DNA of 34,096 nt. Source: an uncultured Rhodospirillales bacterium. GTDB lineage: Bacteria; Pseudomonadota; Alphaproteobacteria; Reyranellales; Reyranellaceae. The number at the start of each line of letters is the position of its first letter. Positions within the stretch are counted from its first letter, which is position 1. A program made the translations under genes and the position numbers. Location of the stretch: the NCBI GenBank assembly GCA_902825855.1, contig CADECW010000058.1, forward strand, positions 10,839 to 44,934. Reading direction: 5' to 3'. Below, piece after piece: positions 33,344 through 34,096 of the stretch. The notes beneath the pieces were generated by a model. The model was not told the origin of the DNA. It worked only from the letters and a program-made list of their open reading frames with translations, and did not search any database.

Positions 33344-34096
33344 CCCTGCTGATCACCGGCGGCGCGAGCGGCATTGGCGCGGCGACCGCGAGACTCGCCG
33401 CGCGGCGCGGTCACAAGGTGGCCATCAACTACCGCTCGCGCGACGCGCAGGCGAAGAAGGTCGTGAACGACATCGCCGCAGCGGGCGGCCACGCGGTCGC
33501 GCTGCCGGCGGACGTTTCACGCGAGGCCGACATCCTGAGCCTGTTCGACGCCGCCGAGAAAGCCCTCGGGCCGATCACGCATCTGGTGAACAGTGCCGGC
33601 ATCGGCCTCAATGCACGCGTGGCGGATTTCGAGGCCGGTGCCCTGGAGAGGCTGTTCATCGTGAACACGGTCGGGCTGATGCTGTGCTGTCGCGAAGCGG
33701 CCCGCCGCATGTCGATCAAGCGCGGCGGCAAGGGCGGCGTCGTGGTCAACGTCTCATCGATGGCCGGCACCATAGGCGGCCGGCCCGGCGCCTCGGCCTA
33801 CGCGGCGAGCAAGGCCGCAGTCGACTCCTTCACCATGGGCTTTGCCAAGGACGTGGCGCTCGAGGGCATCCGCGCCGTGTCGCTGCGACCCGGCATGATC
33901 GAGACCGAGATGACGGAAAACACGCTGTCCGACCGTGAGCGGCGCGACGCGATCGAATCGACGATCGCCATGGGCCGCGTCGGTCAGCCCGATGAGATCG
34001 CCAACGCCATCGTCTGGCTGTTGTCGGATGATGCGAGCTTCATCTCCGGCGTCACGATCGACGCGTCCGGCGGCGGCTTCGTGTTCGGGAAGCGGT
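33340..34096 (+). CDS. Short-chain dehydrogenase/reductase, 3' end outside window
   Basis: An NAD(P)-dependent oxidoreductase of the classical SDR/FabG-like type; 252 residues are visible and only the last few are missing. The cofactor loop is TGGASGIG (6-13), and Arg/Ser-rich NYRSRD after strand 2 hints at NADP. The catalytic Ser lies in VSSMAG and Tyr-Lys in SAYAASKAA. The C-terminal GVTIDASGGGF is standard. It is coupled to the transporter permease by ATGA overlap, so its substrate is probably the imported carbohydrate or its first oxidation product. AAAGGA lies just before the ATG. Confidence 0.93.
   Translation, partial: MTLLITGGASGIGAATARLAARRGHKVAINYRSRDAQAKKVVNDIAAAGGHAVALPADVSREADILSLFDAAEKALGPITHLVNSAGIGLNARVADFEAGALERLFIVNTVGLMLCCREAARRMSIKRGGKGGVVVNVSSMAGTIGGRPGASAYAASKAAVDSFTMGFAKDVALEGIRAVSLRPGMIETEMTENTLSDRERRDAIESTIAMGRVGQPDEIANAIVWLLSDDASFISGVTIDASGGGFVFGKR

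Overview
The window is a high-GC, densely packed chromosomal stretch. The Bug-type (TctC) solute-binding protein, polyamine-type ABC importer, CaiB/BaiF CoA-transferase, tannase-family esterase and the order mreB-mreC-mreD-mrdA-rodA together suggest an alphaproteobacterium, perhaps a soil or freshwater Rhodospirillales/Reyranella-like or Rhizobiales-like organism. That placement is inference; no rRNA or other phylogenetic marker is present.

Layout. 1-3391 (minus): a polyamine/Fe-type ABC importer (two permeases, binding protein, ATPase cut by the window edge), with a palindromic repeat between the binding-protein and ATPase genes. 3475-5313 (plus): an MFS transporter and an exported protein of unknown function. 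5319-6999: a small cytochrome c, then a divergent alkylation-repair pair (ogt/alkB). 7009-9586 (minus): a thiolase-like enzyme, its DUF35 zinc-ribbon/OB-fold partner and a Bug-type binding protein, divergent from an amidase (9668-11191). 11383-12293: two tandem paralogous lipoproteins with Tyr/Gly-rich middles and Ca-binding-like tails. 12300-15058 (minus): CoA-transferase plus tannase/feruloyl-esterase family protein. 15107-18991: prmB, a convergent phosphofructokinase, a TauD-type dioxygenase, a DinB-fold protein and a tiny lipoprotein.

19019-21946 is different in character. It holds small ORFs, a C-terminal scrap of a PQQ dehydrogenase, a DUF5990-like gene, a lower-GC methyltransferase, a glycosyltransferase remnant whose second part is inverted, and an HNH endonuclease gene broken by a 5-bp duplication. 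It ends at the 3' end of a tRNA-Lys(CTT) gene. I read it as the decayed remains of imported DNA next to a tRNA.

22020-27619 (minus) is the cell-elongation operon mreBCD-mrdA-rodA. 27896-34096 is a catabolic locus: a FadR-type GntR regulator, zinc alcohol dehydrogenase and small exported protein on the minus strand, divergent from a carbohydrate-type ABC importer (binding protein, two permeases) and an SDR dehydrogenase on the plus strand. A 13-bp palindrome sits between overlapping divergent promoter-like elements, a plausible operator for the regulator. I see no CRISPR array, intact insertion sequence, prophage or obvious new defence system. The most unusual signals are the micro-inverted glycosyltransferase remnant, the tandem lipoproteins, the phosphofructokinase active-site combination and the divergent operator.
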